Of a stretch of DNA of 64,000 nt, positions 53,082-60,980 are shown one piece after another; within the stretch, counting starts at the first letter, position 1; each line of letters starts with the position of its first letter. Origin of the DNA: JACMLD01 sp038207265 (lineage in GTDB: Bacteria > Bacteroidota > Bacteroidia > Chitinophagales > Chitinophagaceae); assembly GCA_038207265.1 (NCBI GenBank), contig JBBQZZ010000003.1:310001-374000 (forward strand), in the 5' to 3' direction. The notes below the pieces were generated by a model, which saw nothing but the letters and a program-made list of their open reading frames with translations, did not search any database and was not told where the DNA came from. Made by a program: the position numbers and the translations under genes.

Positions 53082-53099
53082 GCCTGCCTGACGGTAGGC
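53082..53099. repeat. small GC-rich palindrome (REP-like)
   Basis: GCCTGCC / GGTAGGC pair with one G-T wobble around the tetraloop TGAC. It lies in the spacer between the divergent SNF2 gene and the 123-residue protein gene. GC-rich in an AT-rich spacer, consistent with a dispersed palindromic repeat. Confidence 0.55.
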
Positions 53100-53162
53100 A
53101 AATAGTACTCTTGTACTTTGAAACTACCATCAGCCAACCGGGCATCAGCGATTGATATATGG

Positions 53163-53170
53163 TAGATTTG
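53163..53170 (+). promoter_or_regulatory. promoter -7 box (TAGATTTG) of the 123-residue protein gene
   Basis: Exact TAnnTTTG, 22 bases before the ATG at 53193. No TTG at a good -33 spacing. Confidence 0.42.
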
Positions 53171-53192
53171 TATTTATAAACTTTGTATAATA

Positions 53193-53564
53193 ATGATGAA
53201 AAAGGAATTGTACATCGATATCAGCAACGAATCTGCCGGGGGTAGTTTATATCGTATTACCACTGCTGATGGTCTGACAAATTTTTATTATAATCACAGC
53301 ACTTACAATTCAGATATCGATGAACTGAAAGTTTTTGAAACAAACTATTCAGATTTTGCTGCATTCTGGAAAATGATTGTGGCAGATAAAAAATGGTTTT
53401 ACCTCCATCCATTGTTTGTGCATCCTGAGCAAAGGGACTTTATCAGGCAGCAATTGCAGCATGTTGACTGGACCATTTCCGGTGATAAGAAATGGCAGGA
53501 GAGCCACCAGCGGCAATGGAAGAAAGTACTCAATGATCCTGATGAGTATTATAGGAGCGTATAA
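53193..53564 (+). CDS. uncharacterised soluble protein
   Basis: 123 residues, or 122 from the second ATG at 53196. No signal peptide or membrane helix. Many aromatic residues (KWFYLHPLFVHPEQRDFIRQQLQHVDW) and a mixed alpha/beta appearance. I do not recognise a family. It stands between the SNF2 helicase and rlmD genes with its own promoter box. Coding is supported by the -7 box, the start context and the long intact frame. Confidence 0.7.
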   Translation: MMKKELYIDISNESAGGSLYRITTADGLTNFYYNHSTYNSDIDELKVFETNYSDFAAFWKMIVADKKWFYLHPLFVHPEQRDFIRQQLQHVDWTISGDKKWQESHQRQWKKVLNDPDEYYRSV

Positions 53565-53664
53565 ATTATTGACGGTTATTTTAAACGAGTAACCTAACCA
53601 ATACCATTTTTTAAATTATCGTAACTCAATATTGAAATTTGTAATCAAGGTCGGAGTCTGTCAA

Positions 53665-53696
53665 TTGAGCCAATTGTAACTTAACCTTTACTTTTG
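53665..53696 (+). promoter_or_regulatory. rlmD promoter (TTG-21-TACTTTTG), near leaderless
   Basis: TTG at 53665-53667 and TACTTTTG at 53689-53696, 21 bases apart. The ATG is at 53701, only 4 bases after the box, so the transcript should start at or near the start codon. Confidence 0.7.
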
Positions 53697-53700
53697 TGGC

Positions 53701-55104
53701 ATGAAAAACAAGAACCTTGTTTTACAAAACGTATTGGTAGAAGATTACGCAGCAGAAGGTAAAGCCATAGGAAAAATAGATGGGAAAGTAATTTTTATTG
53801 CAGGCGTCGTTCCGGGAGATATTGTAGATGTACAGCTCAGTAAGAACAAAAAAGATTGGGCCGAAGGAAAGGCTATCAATTTCCATAGCTATTCAGCAGA
53901 CAGGGTTGTTCCATTTTGCGAACATTTTGGAGTGTGCGGTGGTTGCAAATGGCAAATGTTACCTTATGAAAAGCAACTGCAATACAAACAAAATGAAACC
54001 GCACAAAATCTGCGTCGGCTGGGCAGGATCGCAATCCCTGAAATCATGCCCATCATTGGTTGCGCGGAAACAAGTCATTACAGAAATAAATTAGAATTTA
54101 CATTTAGCAACAAAAGGTATTTATTGCCGCAGGAAATGGAAGCGGGCAAAGCATTAACTCAAAATAACGCATTGGGTTTTCATGTGCCAAGGTTATTTGA
54201 TAAAGTGATTGATATCAAAACCTGCCACCTGATGGCAGAACCAACCAATGCTATCAAAAACACCATCCGCAATTTTGCATTGGAAAAAGAGTATCCTTTT
54301 TACGATATACGCAACCATACCGGTTGGTTGAGAACACTGGTAATACGCATCTGTACCACCGGCGAAGTGATGGTAAATCTCTGTGTGGCTTATGAAGATG
54401 AAGCTGCTATTGAAAAATTATTTGAACATTTATTGCAACTGGTGCCATCTGTCAGTAGTTTGCTCTATACCATCAATCCAAAGAAAAATGACAGTATCTA
54501 TGACCTTCAACCCAAAGTTTATTTTGGAAAAGGTTTTGCGATGGAAAAGCTGGAAGACTTTCAATTTAAGATTGGTCCCAAATCTTTTTTTCAAACCAAT
54601 AGCAGGCAGGGGGAACAATTGTATAAGGTGGCGAGAGAATTTGCAGAACTAACAGGCAGGGAAACTGTCTATGATTTGTATTGCGGTACCGGCAGCATCG
54701 GCATTTTTGTGAGCAAACTTGCAAAAAAAATAATCGGCGTAGAAGTAGTTGAAGAAGCAATTGAGGATGCAAAAGAAAATGCCGCAATTAATAACATTCA
54801 GTATGCACAATTTTTTGCAGGTGATGTTATTGATGTTTGCAACGATGCATTTTTTGCAGCCCATGGAAAGCCTGATGTAATTATAACGGATCCGCCACGG
54901 GTGGGTATGCATGATAAATTGGTAAGAAAAATTTTAACAATGCAGGCACCCGTAGTTGTCTACGTAAGTTGTAATCCGGCTACACAGGCAAGAGACCTGC
55001 AGTTGCTGGATGAGCAATACAGCGTAGTTAAGATACAACCCGTGGATATGTTTCCGCATACACATCATATTGAAAACGTGGTACAGTTAAAATTAAGAAC
55101 CTGA
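53701..55104 (+). CDS. rlmD: 23S rRNA (uracil-5-)-methyltransferase, RumA/RlmD type
   Basis: 467 residues. This family methylates uracil C5 in 23S rRNA (E. coli RlmD acts on U1939) with SAM; the exact site here is not certain. An N-terminal TRAM-like domain (1-60) precedes an iron-sulfur site with Cys73, Cys79, Cys82 (CEHFGVCGGCKWQ) and Cys175 (IKTCHL). The SAM domain has VYDLYCGTGSIGIFVSK, DPPRVGMH and the catalytic Cys in VYVSCNPATQARDL, then HTHHIENVVQL at the end. It is followed by the rhomboid genes but with a separate promoter. Confidence 0.93.
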   Translation: MKNKNLVLQNVLVEDYAAEGKAIGKIDGKVIFIAGVVPGDIVDVQLSKNKKDWAEGKAINFHSYSADRVVPFCEHFGVCGGCKWQMLPYEKQLQYKQNETAQNLRRLGRIAIPEIMPIIGCAETSHYRNKLEFTFSNKRYLLPQEMEAGKALTQNNALGFHVPRLFDKVIDIKTCHLMAEPTNAIKNTIRNFALEKEYPFYDIRNHTGWLRTLVIRICTTGEVMVNLCVAYEDEAAIEKLFEHLLQLVPSVSSLLYTINPKKNDSIYDLQPKVYFGKGFAMEKLEDFQFKIGPKSFFQTNSRQGEQLYKVAREFAELTGRETVYDLYCGTGSIGIFVSKLAKKIIGVEVVEEAIEDAKENAAINNIQYAQFFAGDVIDVCNDAFFAAHGKPDVIITDPPRVGMHDKLVRKILTMQAPVVVYVSCNPATQARDLQLLDEQYSVVKIQPVDMFPHTHHIENVVQLKLRT

Positions 55105-55189
55105 CTTGATAGTTATTACCCACAAAGATTTAACGGTATAAGTAAGTACATTCATCATAATTTCACGCTTTCTCATTGAGATTTACTTT

Positions 55190-55197
55190 TAACTTTG
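55190..55197 (+). promoter_or_regulatory. rhomboid gene promoter -7 box (TAACTTTG)
   Basis: Exact TAnnTTTG, 31 bases before the ATG at 55229, separating the rhomboid group from rlmD. Confidence 0.45.
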
Positions 55198-55228
55198 CCT
55201 GCACGAAAAATGACTCAAATTAAATTAA

Positions 55229-55840
55229 ATGGCGAATTATAGTTCCGGAGGTTTGGGATCTATTCCACCTGTAGTAAAAAATTTGTTGATAATAAATGGT
55301 TTGGTTTTCCTGGCTCAATACGTATTTGAACAGCAAGACATTCGTTTAGAAATTTGGGGTGCACTATGGGGACTGAGATCGGGAAATTTCCAAGTCTGGC
55401 AACTGATAACCTATATGTTCATGCATGGAGGAATTTCACACATTCTCTTCAACATGTTTGCCCTATGGATGTTTGGAATGATACTTGAAAGATTTTGGGG
55501 TGCAAAGCGGTTTTTAACCTTTTATATATTGTGTGGAATTTTTGCCGGCATTACACAACTTGTCATGCAACCAGCGGGAATAGCCATTGGAGCATCCGGG
55601 GCAATCATGGGAATAATGGCGGCATTTGCTTATCTTTTTCCCAATACAGAATTGTTCATCATGTTCATACCCATTCCCATAAAAGCAAAATACGTTGTTC
55701 CTGGTTTTATGGCATTGGATATCTTCGGAGGAATATCGGGGGGTGATAATATCGCTCATTGGGCGCATCTCGGTGGAGCGTTTGCGGGGCTTATTATTGT
55801 AATAATATGGAACAAAACCAATAAGAAGACTTTCTATTAA
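55229..55840 (+). CDS. rhomboid family intramembrane serine protease
   Basis: 203 residues with six hydrophobic segments. Rhomboid signature: WQLITYMFMHGGISHILFNMFALWMFG (N-terminal HxxxN helix), catalytic Ser123 in GASGAIMG and catalytic His180 in AHWAHLGGAFAG. Cleaves transmembrane substrates within the membrane; substrate unknown. First of two tandem rhomboid genes, followed after 122 bases by the second and then an endonuclease/phosphatase-fold gene. Residues match the active form. Confidence 0.94.
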   Translation: MANYSSGGLGSIPPVVKNLLIINGLVFLAQYVFEQQDIRLEIWGALWGLRSGNFQVWQLITYMFMHGGISHILFNMFALWMFGMILERFWGAKRFLTFYILCGIFAGITQLVMQPAGIAIGASGAIMGIMAAFAYLFPNTELFIMFIPIPIKAKYVVPGFMALDIFGGISGGDNIAHWAHLGGAFAGLIIVIIWNKTNKKTFY

Positions 55841-55962
55841 GCTACCGGTGTTTTGATATTGGTTTGATTAATTAATGAAAGCGCGGAAATTGAAACCCGA
55901 TCCCAACTTTATCCGTCTTTATTTTGTAATACAAATTATAGGATCACCAATCAGCGTTTGTC

Positions 55963-56889
55963 ATGGCAGTTGCAGAAGAAAAAGGAAGTAGTAAGATCTT
56001 ACTGGGACAAGGTAACAATGCCCTTGTTATGTTGTTTGCAATCAATGGCCTGCTGTTCGTTATTTTCAAATTCATATTTGTAGTGTACCAGATGGCCGAC
56101 CTGGACACAAACGCCTTTTATAGAAATATTTTTAACTGGTTTATACTACCGGCAGATATTAATAAGCTGGGTAGCCGTCCATGGGCAATTATAACATTTA
56201 TGTTTACCCATGATACTTTATTTGCAGTATTGCCGGGCATGTTATGGTTGTGGTTATTTGGATATGTGTTACAGGATCTCACCGGTAATAAAAAATTAAT
56301 TCCCATTTATATTTATGGAGGATTGGCAGGAGCGTTCTTTTATGTTATTACTTATAATATCGTACCGCGGTTGCAACCAGATTTATCCACCGCCGCTTTG
56401 TTCGGAGCCAACGCTTCGGTGATGGCGGTTGCTATTGCTACTACTGCAATTAAACCCGATTATCGATTTTTTCCAATGATCAATGGCGGCATTCCGTTAT
56501 GGATTGTTACCCTGCTATTTGTAATCGTAGATTTTCTTTCCGTGAGAGTTGGAGACCCCGGCAAATACCTGGCACATATTGCAGGCGGGGCGCTTGGTTT
56601 TCTATTTGTTTATCAATTGCGCAGGGGAAATGACTGGAGTATTGGGATGAATCATTTTTTTGAATGGGTGAATGATTTGTTTAACCCGGAGAAAAAAAGA
56701 AAAGCACAGCAAAGAAAAGAAGAATTTTTTTATAAGGTACACGGTACCCATCCATATAAGCGCATACCCAATATAACCCAGAAACGCATTGACGAAATTC
56801 TGGATAAAATTAACCTGCATGGATACCATTTTCTCACAGATGAAGAAAAAGATATTCTCCGCCGTGCTTCATCCGAAGACGAGTTGTAA
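55963..56889 (+). CDS. rhomboid-like membrane protein lacking the expected catalytic serine
   Basis: 308 residues with six predicted membrane helices and a charged cytoplasmic tail of about 80 residues (KKRKAQQRKEEFF, ending LTDEEKDILRRASSEDEL). The fold is rhomboid (FMFTHDTLFAVLPGMLWLWLFGYVL, catalytic His205 in LAHIAGGALG). At the Gly-x-Ser-Gly position it reads GANASVMA: Asn150 where the nucleophile should be, with Ser152 two residues later. This suggests a pseudoprotease, although a shifted Ser cannot be excluded. 8 bases before the endonuclease/phosphatase gene; likely one operon. Confidence 0.85.
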   Translation: MAVAEEKGSSKILLGQGNNALVMLFAINGLLFVIFKFIFVVYQMADLDTNAFYRNIFNWFILPADINKLGSRPWAIITFMFTHDTLFAVLPGMLWLWLFGYVLQDLTGNKKLIPIYIYGGLAGAFFYVITYNIVPRLQPDLSTAALFGANASVMAVAIATTAIKPDYRFFPMINGGIPLWIVTLLFVIVDFLSVRVGDPGKYLAHIAGGALGFLFVYQLRRGNDWSIGMNHFFEWVNDLFNPEKKRKAQQRKEEFFYKVHGTHPYKRIPNITQKRIDEILDKINLHGYHFLTDEEKDILRRASSEDEL

Positions 56890-56897
56890 TTTTAAGC

Positions 56898-58037
56898 ATG
56901 TCCCGTATTTTGAGAAAGGTTAGCAAGAAAATTTTCATCATTCTTAATATCATAGCAGTAATTCTATTCTTACTGGCATGTCTTACGCCTTATCTTCAAC
57001 CGGATCGGTACTGGTATATTGCTGTATTGGGAGTGGGATTCCCTTTCCTGGTTATTGTACTGTTGGTTTATATTTTTTTTTGGTTGTTTTTTAAATCCCG
57101 CTGGTTGTTTTTATCCTTGGCTGCATTGCTATTGGGTTGGACACAGGTGAATGCTGTTTTTGCATTCCACCTATTTTCATCTTTTAATGAAGTGAAGCCT
57201 GACAGTGCTTTACGTGTAATGCAATGGAATGTTGCAAGGCTCGGACAAATGTATAAAAGGGAGGATGCTTCCGCCAATCGTACAGCCATTTTTGCATTTA
57301 TAAAAAAAATGAATCCTGATGTATTGTGCATGGAAGAATTCCTGGAATCGAACAACAGCAAAAGAATGAGTGCCAACATTCCGTATATAGCAACTCAACT
57401 AAATTATCCCTATTATTTTTTTGCGAGAGATTACCGTAGAAAAGATCGGTTGTATGATCACGGTGTTATCATTTTTTCAAAATACCCGCTGGTTGATACG
57501 ATGCGTATCCGTTTTGCCGGAGAAAAAGCAGCGTCTCCGGGAGAAAGCCTAATTCATGCAGACATTAATGTAAACGGTCAATACATCCGGATATTTGCAA
57601 CACATCTGCAGTCGCTGCATTTTGAAGCAGATGATTATGACGTTTTGAAAAATATTGCAAAGGTGGAAGACAGCGCAGTATCGCAGTCTAAAAATGTATT
57701 GAAAAAATTCAGGCACGGCTATTCACTGCGTTATAAACAGGCCGATCTGGTAAGAGACGAATTAGATAAAAGTCCTTATCCGGAAATACTATGCGGAGAT
57801 TTTAACGATGTACCCAACTCTTACACCTATTTCAAAGTGAAGGGAGATCGCAGTGATGCTTATTTAAAAAAGGGTCTTGGCGTGAGCCGGACTTTTGCTT
57901 CCTTATCGCCAACACTGCGCATAGATTATATTTTAGCTGACAATAAACTGGAGGTTTTACAGTTCAAAAAAACCTGGCTATCCTGTTCAGATCATTTTCC
58001 GCTGGTAGCCGACTTTAGACTGCCGGTTAGCAAGTAG
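56898..58037 (+). CDS. membrane-anchored endonuclease/exonuclease/phosphatase family protein
   Basis: 379 residues. Three N-terminal hydrophobic segments (IFIILNIIAVILFLLACL, YIAVLGVGFPFLVIVLLVYIFFWLFF, WLFLSLAALLLGW) anchor a catalytic domain of the EEP superfamily: MQWNVARLG, CMEEFLE (metal Glu), FATHLQSLHFE, CGDFNDVPNS and SDHFPLVADF. Members cleave nucleic acids or phospholipids/inositides; this type is often an outer-facing phosphodiesterase, but its target is unknown. Follows the rhomboid-like gene by 8 bases. Confidence 0.88.
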   Translation: MSRILRKVSKKIFIILNIIAVILFLLACLTPYLQPDRYWYIAVLGVGFPFLVIVLLVYIFFWLFFKSRWLFLSLAALLLGWTQVNAVFAFHLFSSFNEVKPDSALRVMQWNVARLGQMYKREDASANRTAIFAFIKKMNPDVLCMEEFLESNNSKRMSANIPYIATQLNYPYYFFARDYRRKDRLYDHGVIIFSKYPLVDTMRIRFAGEKAASPGESLIHADINVNGQYIRIFATHLQSLHFEADDYDVLKNIAKVEDSAVSQSKNVLKKFRHGYSLRYKQADLVRDELDKSPYPEILCGDFNDVPNSYTYFKVKGDRSDAYLKKGLGVSRTFASLSPTLRIDYILADNKLEVLQFKKTWLSCSDHFPLVADFRLPVSK

Positions 58038-58124
58038 AATTGTATATTTGGCGGATGAATCATTTCTCTTCTGTTAAAATAATTTAAAGCTGCTGTTGTT
58101 GTACTCAACCGGCAGGATAAATAT

Positions 58125-58132
58125 TATTTTTG
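58125..58132 (+). promoter_or_regulatory. cysS promoter -7 box (TATTTTTG)
   Basis: Exact TAnnTTTG, giving a leader of about 115-120 bases before the cysS ATG. Possible -33 TTG elements at 58096-58101 are slightly too far. Confidence 0.45.
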
Positions 58133-58184
58133 CCCGCCAATCTATTCATCGTTCAGTTAAAATTTACAGTGGAAGGGAGTGGCA

Positions 58185-58212
58185 CCCGTCCGACTCGCGT
58201 CAGCCGGGCGGG
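58185..58212 (+). repeat. GC-rich hairpin in the cysS leader
   Basis: CCCGTCCG / CGGGCGGG form an 8-bp stem with one G-T pair and a 12-base loop. The 30 bases around it are strongly GC-rich against AT-rich flanks. It lies between the -7 box and the ATG of cysS, so it would be in the leader RNA. Possibly a REP-like element, possibly regulatory. Confidence 0.55.
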
Positions 58213-58258
58213 CAACAAAGTTTAGAAGTATACAAATGCTGGCAACAAAAAAAATGCT

Positions 58259-59752
58259 ATGTCGCAATTAACCATTTACAATTCTTACGGTCATAAAAAG
58301 GAAGTTTTTGAACCCGTTACTCCCGGTCATGTTGGTATATATGTATGCGGACCAACCGTATATAGCGATGTTCATTTAGGAAACTGCCGAACGTTTATTT
58401 CTTTTGATATGATCTACCGTTATATCAGCCACCTCGGTTATAAGGTGCGGTATGTGCGCAATATTACGGATGCCGGCCACCTGGAAGGAGATATGGACGA
58501 GGGCGATGATAAGTTTTCCAAGAAAGCAAGACTGGAACAACTGGAGCCAATGGAAATAGTACAACGGTATACGTTAGGTTTTCATAAGGTGATGGAATTG
58601 TTCAATTGTTTACCACCTAACATAGAGCCTACTGCTACCGGGCATATATCTGAACAGATTGAAATGGTGAAGCACATTTTAACTAACGGCTATGCATACG
58701 AGGTAAATGGCAGCGTATATTTTAATGTTGAGAAATACAATCTTGAAAAACCGTATGGTATACTAACCAACCGTAAACTGGAGGACCTGCTGGAACATAC
58801 CAGGGAGCTGGGTGGGCAGGATGAAAAAAAGGGCCGGTTGGATTTTGCATTGTGGATCAGGGCAAAGCCCGAACACCTGATGCAATGGCCCTCTCCATGG
58901 GGCATGGGTTTTCCAGGCTGGCACATTGAATGTTCAGCCATGAGCAATAAATATCTCGGAAAAGAATTTGATATACATGGCGGTGGAATGGATCTTGCCG
59001 CAACGCACCACACCAACGAAATTGCACAATCCCAGGCATGCAATCATGTAAATCCTGCCCGTTATTGGATGCATACGAATATGCTTACTGTTAATGGTAC
59101 CCGTATGAGCAAAAGCGCCGGAAATGGTTTTTTGCCCGAGCAATTGTTTACAGGCAATCACCCGCTATTGGAAAAAGCTTATTCTCCAATGACCGTCAGG
59201 TTTTTTATGATGCAGACCCATTACCGCAGCACATTGGATTTTAGCAATGAAGCATTGCAGGCCGCGGAAAAAGGATTGAAACGTTTATGGGAAGCCTATG
59301 CGAATCTATTAAAGTTTGAATCAAATTCATCAGTTGCTGATATCGATCGGGCATTGGAAGAAAAAATTAATAAGCTACTCGCCGAGATGGATGATTTCAT
59401 GAATGATGATTTTAATACCGCAAAAGTATTGGCGAATATATTTGAGCTGGTACCCGTGATCAATTCCATTAAAGACGGTATCATCAAATTAACATCCGTC
59501 AGTAATGTAACTTTACAATTACTGCAAACCTATTTTAAAAATTACCTTGAGCATATTCTCGGACTAAAAAATGAAATGCAACAAGACAATGGTAAGTTAA
59601 ATGCTGTATTGCAATTGCTGATTGAGATGCGCAAAGACGCCAAACAAAGAAAAGATTATGTTAGCTCAGATAAGATACGAAACCAGCTATTAAACCTGGG
59701 TATTGTATTAAAAGATGAGAAAGATGGTGCGATGAGTATTTCGTTTGCATAG
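58259..59752 (+). CDS. cysS: cysteinyl-tRNA synthetase
   Basis: 497 residues. Charges tRNA-Cys. HIGH-type motif His39-Leu-Gly-Asn (SDVHLGNCRTF), zinc ligand Cys30 (YVCGPTVYSDV) and later Cys in WHIECSAM, HGGGMDLAATHHTNEIAQSQA, KMSKS-type motif TRMSKSAGNGF and a C-terminal DALR-type domain. Full normal length; close homologue of the bacterial type. A leader of about 120 bases with a hairpin precedes it. Confidence 0.97.
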   Translation: MSQLTIYNSYGHKKEVFEPVTPGHVGIYVCGPTVYSDVHLGNCRTFISFDMIYRYISHLGYKVRYVRNITDAGHLEGDMDEGDDKFSKKARLEQLEPMEIVQRYTLGFHKVMELFNCLPPNIEPTATGHISEQIEMVKHILTNGYAYEVNGSVYFNVEKYNLEKPYGILTNRKLEDLLEHTRELGGQDEKKGRLDFALWIRAKPEHLMQWPSPWGMGFPGWHIECSAMSNKYLGKEFDIHGGGMDLAATHHTNEIAQSQACNHVNPARYWMHTNMLTVNGTRMSKSAGNGFLPEQLFTGNHPLLEKAYSPMTVRFFMMQTHYRSTLDFSNEALQAAEKGLKRLWEAYANLLKFESNSSVADIDRALEEKINKLLAEMDDFMNDDFNTAKVLANIFELVPVINSIKDGIIKLTSVSNVTLQLLQTYFKNYLEHILGLKNEMQQDNGKLNAVLQLLIEMRKDAKQRKDYVSSDKIRNQLLNLGIVLKDEKDGAMSISFA

Positions 59753-59861
59753 TAATTCGCTCCCTTATTTCAGCAACCTGCGGTTTATTAAATACAGTTC
59801 ATAGTTCAGACGGTAACAACCTCCCCGGTTTTTTGTCACTAATCATACAAAAATAATTTTT

Positions 59862-60827
59862 ATGAGAATGACAATTAAACCAACCATTTTTAAAGCTGTA
59901 TTGCTAATGGCAGTAACAGTTTTCCTTAACAGCAGTTGCCAGTACATTCCACCTGTTCAGCCACCGGGGACGCAAAACAGTTCGCTTTTTCAAAAAATTG
60001 CGAACGATAGCCGGTTCCGTTTTTTGACAGCTGCTCTTACCAAAGCCGGGCTCGTTGCAACTTTAAATGATAAGAATGCAAGTCTTACATTGTTTGCACC
60101 AACAGATCAGGCTTTTCAGGCCGCCGGTTTTAGCAATATTAATGCTGTGGCCAATGCCCCTGCAGAAGTGTTGAAATCAATATTACTGTATCATGTGCTG
60201 GGAAGTGTAGTTAAGTCAGGCAAGATTCCACTGGCCACTAATACCCAAGTAAATACGGTTGCTAACAAACCTGTTTTTGTAACGCGTACCAATGCAGGAA
60301 ATGTATTTGTAAACGGTGTAACTGTTATCCAGAAAGACTGGGAAGCGCGTAACGGTGTAATACATGTGATTGACCGGGTATTGATTCCGTCAGTAGGCAC
60401 CATAGTGCAAACTGCACAAACCAATGACAATCTTAGTTTACTGGTGGCTGCTGTATTGCGTGCCAGCCAGGGTACTGTTAATGTAGCATCGGTGTTAAAC
60501 AGTAATGGTCCTTTTACTGTATTTGCGCCTACTAACCAGGCTTTTAAAAATGCGGGTTTTGCCAGCATTGATGCGATTCAATCTACCGACCCGGAAGTAT
60601 TGATTTCTATTCTTACCTACCATGTTATTGGTGCCCGTATTTTTTCATCCGATCTCACAGAAGGCGCTGAACCCGCAACAGTAAACGGAGGGAAAGTAAA
60701 AATCAGTTTAAGTGGTGGGCCAAAAGTAAAGGGTAAAACCAACAGCACGGCCTCCAATATTGTTTCCACTAATATAGTTGCTACCAATGGTGTGATACAT
60801 GTAATTGACCAGGTATTACTTCCATGA
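59862..60827 (+). CDS. fasciclin (FAS1) domain lipoprotein
   Basis: 321 residues (an ATG at 59868 is also possible). Lipoprotein signal with Cys at the lipobox (VFLNSSCQYIPP). Two FAS1 domains at about 45-175 and 180-320, each with an ALTKAGLVATLND or SLLVAAVLRAS start, TLFAPTDQAF / TVFAPTNQAF, YHVLG / YHVIG and the closing NGVIHVIDRVLIP / NGVIHVIDQVLLP. FAS1 proteins mediate adhesion or surface interactions. Tandem with a second FAS1 gene; a terminator lies between them. Confidence 0.92.
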   Translation: MRMTIKPTIFKAVLLMAVTVFLNSSCQYIPPVQPPGTQNSSLFQKIANDSRFRFLTAALTKAGLVATLNDKNASLTLFAPTDQAFQAAGFSNINAVANAPAEVLKSILLYHVLGSVVKSGKIPLATNTQVNTVANKPVFVTRTNAGNVFVNGVTVIQKDWEARNGVIHVIDRVLIPSVGTIVQTAQTNDNLSLLVAAVLRASQGTVNVASVLNSNGPFTVFAPTNQAFKNAGFASIDAIQSTDPEVLISILTYHVIGARIFSSDLTEGAEPATVNGGKVKISLSGGPKVKGKTNSTASNIVSTNIVATNGVIHVIDQVLLP

Positions 60828-60841
60828 TAAGTTAATCCGTT

Positions 60842-60873
60842 AAAAGAGAACCGCCCGCAAGCGGTTTTCTTTT
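60842..60873 (+). terminator. intrinsic terminator after the first fasciclin gene
   Basis: 13-bp stem from AAAAGAGAACCGC to GCGGTTTTCTTTT with a 6-base loop; GC-rich core and A/T-rich outer arms. Separates the two fasciclin genes. Confidence 0.9.
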
Positions 60874-60980
60874 ACAATTGAGGGTATGTTTTTTACAGTT
60901 CACTCTTTTAACACAACTGTTCACAGATAACGCTACTCTCAAAGGCTTTTTGGATGTTATTTAAAAAAAACTTATTTAAA

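Noticed and set aside
53641..53660. AATCAAGGTCGG shared with 25810-25825
   Set aside because: A 12-base match between two spacers, without symmetry or further copies, is compatible with chance.
55210..55242. Ten-codon upstream frame overlapping the rhomboid start
   Set aside because: Very short and without conserved features; likely chance.
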